Assembly (NCBI GenBank): GCA_030295235.1
Contig: AP026124.1
Location: 1,612,001 to 1,676,000, forward strand
Source: Fistulifera solaris
Lineage: Eukaryota; Bacillariophyta; Bacillariophyceae; Naviculales; Stauroneidaceae
Reading direction: 5' to 3'
Length of the DNA: 64,000 bases
The notes beneath the pieces are model-generated. The model did not search any database and was not told the DNA's origin. It saw nothing but the letters and a program-made list of their open reading frames with translations. This document shows, piece by piece, positions 63,721-64,000 of the stretch; the stretch's first letter is position 1; the number at the start of each line of letters is the position of its first letter. A program made the translations under genes and the position numbers.

Positions 63721-64000
63721 ATGGAGCGACAATCGCCGATCAAGCAATACGAAAACTCGAAAATGAGACGAGGCTCTCTACTGCACGTCTTTTTCAATTA
63801 CATCTTATTTTCGCCCTTGTGGATTTTTGTAAACGCGAAAGCAGATGCACCTCGCCGGACGTTTCAACACAGAATACACATCTCTCGATCATCAGAAGCG
63901 ACGGCAACAAGAGTCTCGTCTCGTCAAAGCGTATCAAAGTCATCGCTGAATATTTTGTTTTCACTACCACGAGGAGGTTCCACAGCCACGAAAGACAACC
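63721..64000 (+). CDS. Start of a secreted or membrane protein, cut by the window edge
   Basis: An open frame from ATG 63721 (MERQSPIKQYENSK) runs to the window end without a stop. A second in-frame ATG at 63763 starts MRRGSLLHVFFNYILFSPLW, followed by IFVNAKADAP. This looks like a signal peptide with cleavage near NAKA, so the second ATG may be the true start. The following 60 residues are Ser/Arg/Thr-rich and could be transit or disordered sequence. Too little is present to name a family. Confidence 0.45.
   Translation, partial: MERQSPIKQYENSKMRRGSLLHVFFNYILFSPLWIFVNAKADAPRRTFQHRIHISRSSEATATRVSSRQSVSKSSLNILFSLPRGGSTATKDN

Noticed and set aside
1-64000. Programmed ribosomal frameshifting as an explanation of the many frame breaks
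   Set aside because: The breaks go in both directions, lie at assorted mononucleotide runs in unrelated genes, and have no common slippery heptamer or downstream structure.
1-64000. tRNA, rRNA and CRISPR features
   Set aside because: GTTCGA-like B-box words occur only inside coding sequence or without an A box and cloverleaf; no regularly spaced direct repeats with unique spacers were found.

Overview
The window looks like nuclear DNA of a pennate diatom and is consistent with Phaeodactylum tricornutum. The signs are plastid presequences with the diatom cleavage signature (a Phe just after the signal peptide, clearest in the PsbQ-like gene at 43778-44512, also near 24.6, 25.1 and 51.8 kb), a photosystem II PsbQ' protein, silaffin-like Lys/Ser-rich wall proteins, dense genes on both strands and GT-AG introns of about 50-90 bp. 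No operons, rRNA, CRISPR array or convincing tRNA was found. Species identity is inference.

Layout. 0-5 kb: proteasome assembly factor UMP1, a kynurenine-type aminotransferase and a papain-like cysteine protease. 5-8 kb: decayed transposon sequence (PIF/Harbinger-like) and repeat-rich DNA. 8-18.6 kb: a TMEM151-like membrane protein, a strongly diverged glucose-6-phosphate isomerase homologue, a large propeller-repeat plus StrG-like dioxygenase protein, and a Tat-type thylakoid-lumen DUF1499 protein. 18.9-29.3 kb: an NSUN-type RNA methyltransferase, a HOP2-like recombination protein with three added zinc modules, a plastid Ycf49-like membrane protein, a PspA-like coiled coil, NECAP, a coiled-coil protein and SRP19. 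30-45 kb: an unknown protein, FAM151, an Alba-like protein, two tandem paralogous kinases with duplicated flanking DNA, MOG1, exosome RRP43, a Ser/Pro-rich protein and PsbQ'. 45-50.6 kb: an LRR-Roc-COR (Roco) protein ending in a trypsin-like protease domain. 50.8-64 kb: a thioredoxin-like plastid protein, two paralogous silaffin-like membrane proteins flanking a prolidase, a BFR1-like coiled-coil protein, GET3, and the start of a secreted protein running off the edge.

A property of the whole window matters for every reader: about half of the genes carry one or more single-base frame breaks, nearly all at homopolymer runs. Changing the run by one base restores a conserved protein and an exact multiple of three each time. 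I annotate these genes as CDS across their full span and give the break positions. The likeliest reading is residual long-read assembly error, not pseudogenes.

Functionally these are ordinary eukaryotic housekeeping genes (proteasome, SRP, exosome, GET pathway, Ran import, endocytosis) mixed with plastid and diatom-specific genes. The most unusual items are the Roco-protease fusion, the zinc-module HOP2, the propeller-dioxygenase fusion and the isomerase-like protein lacking most catalytic motifs.
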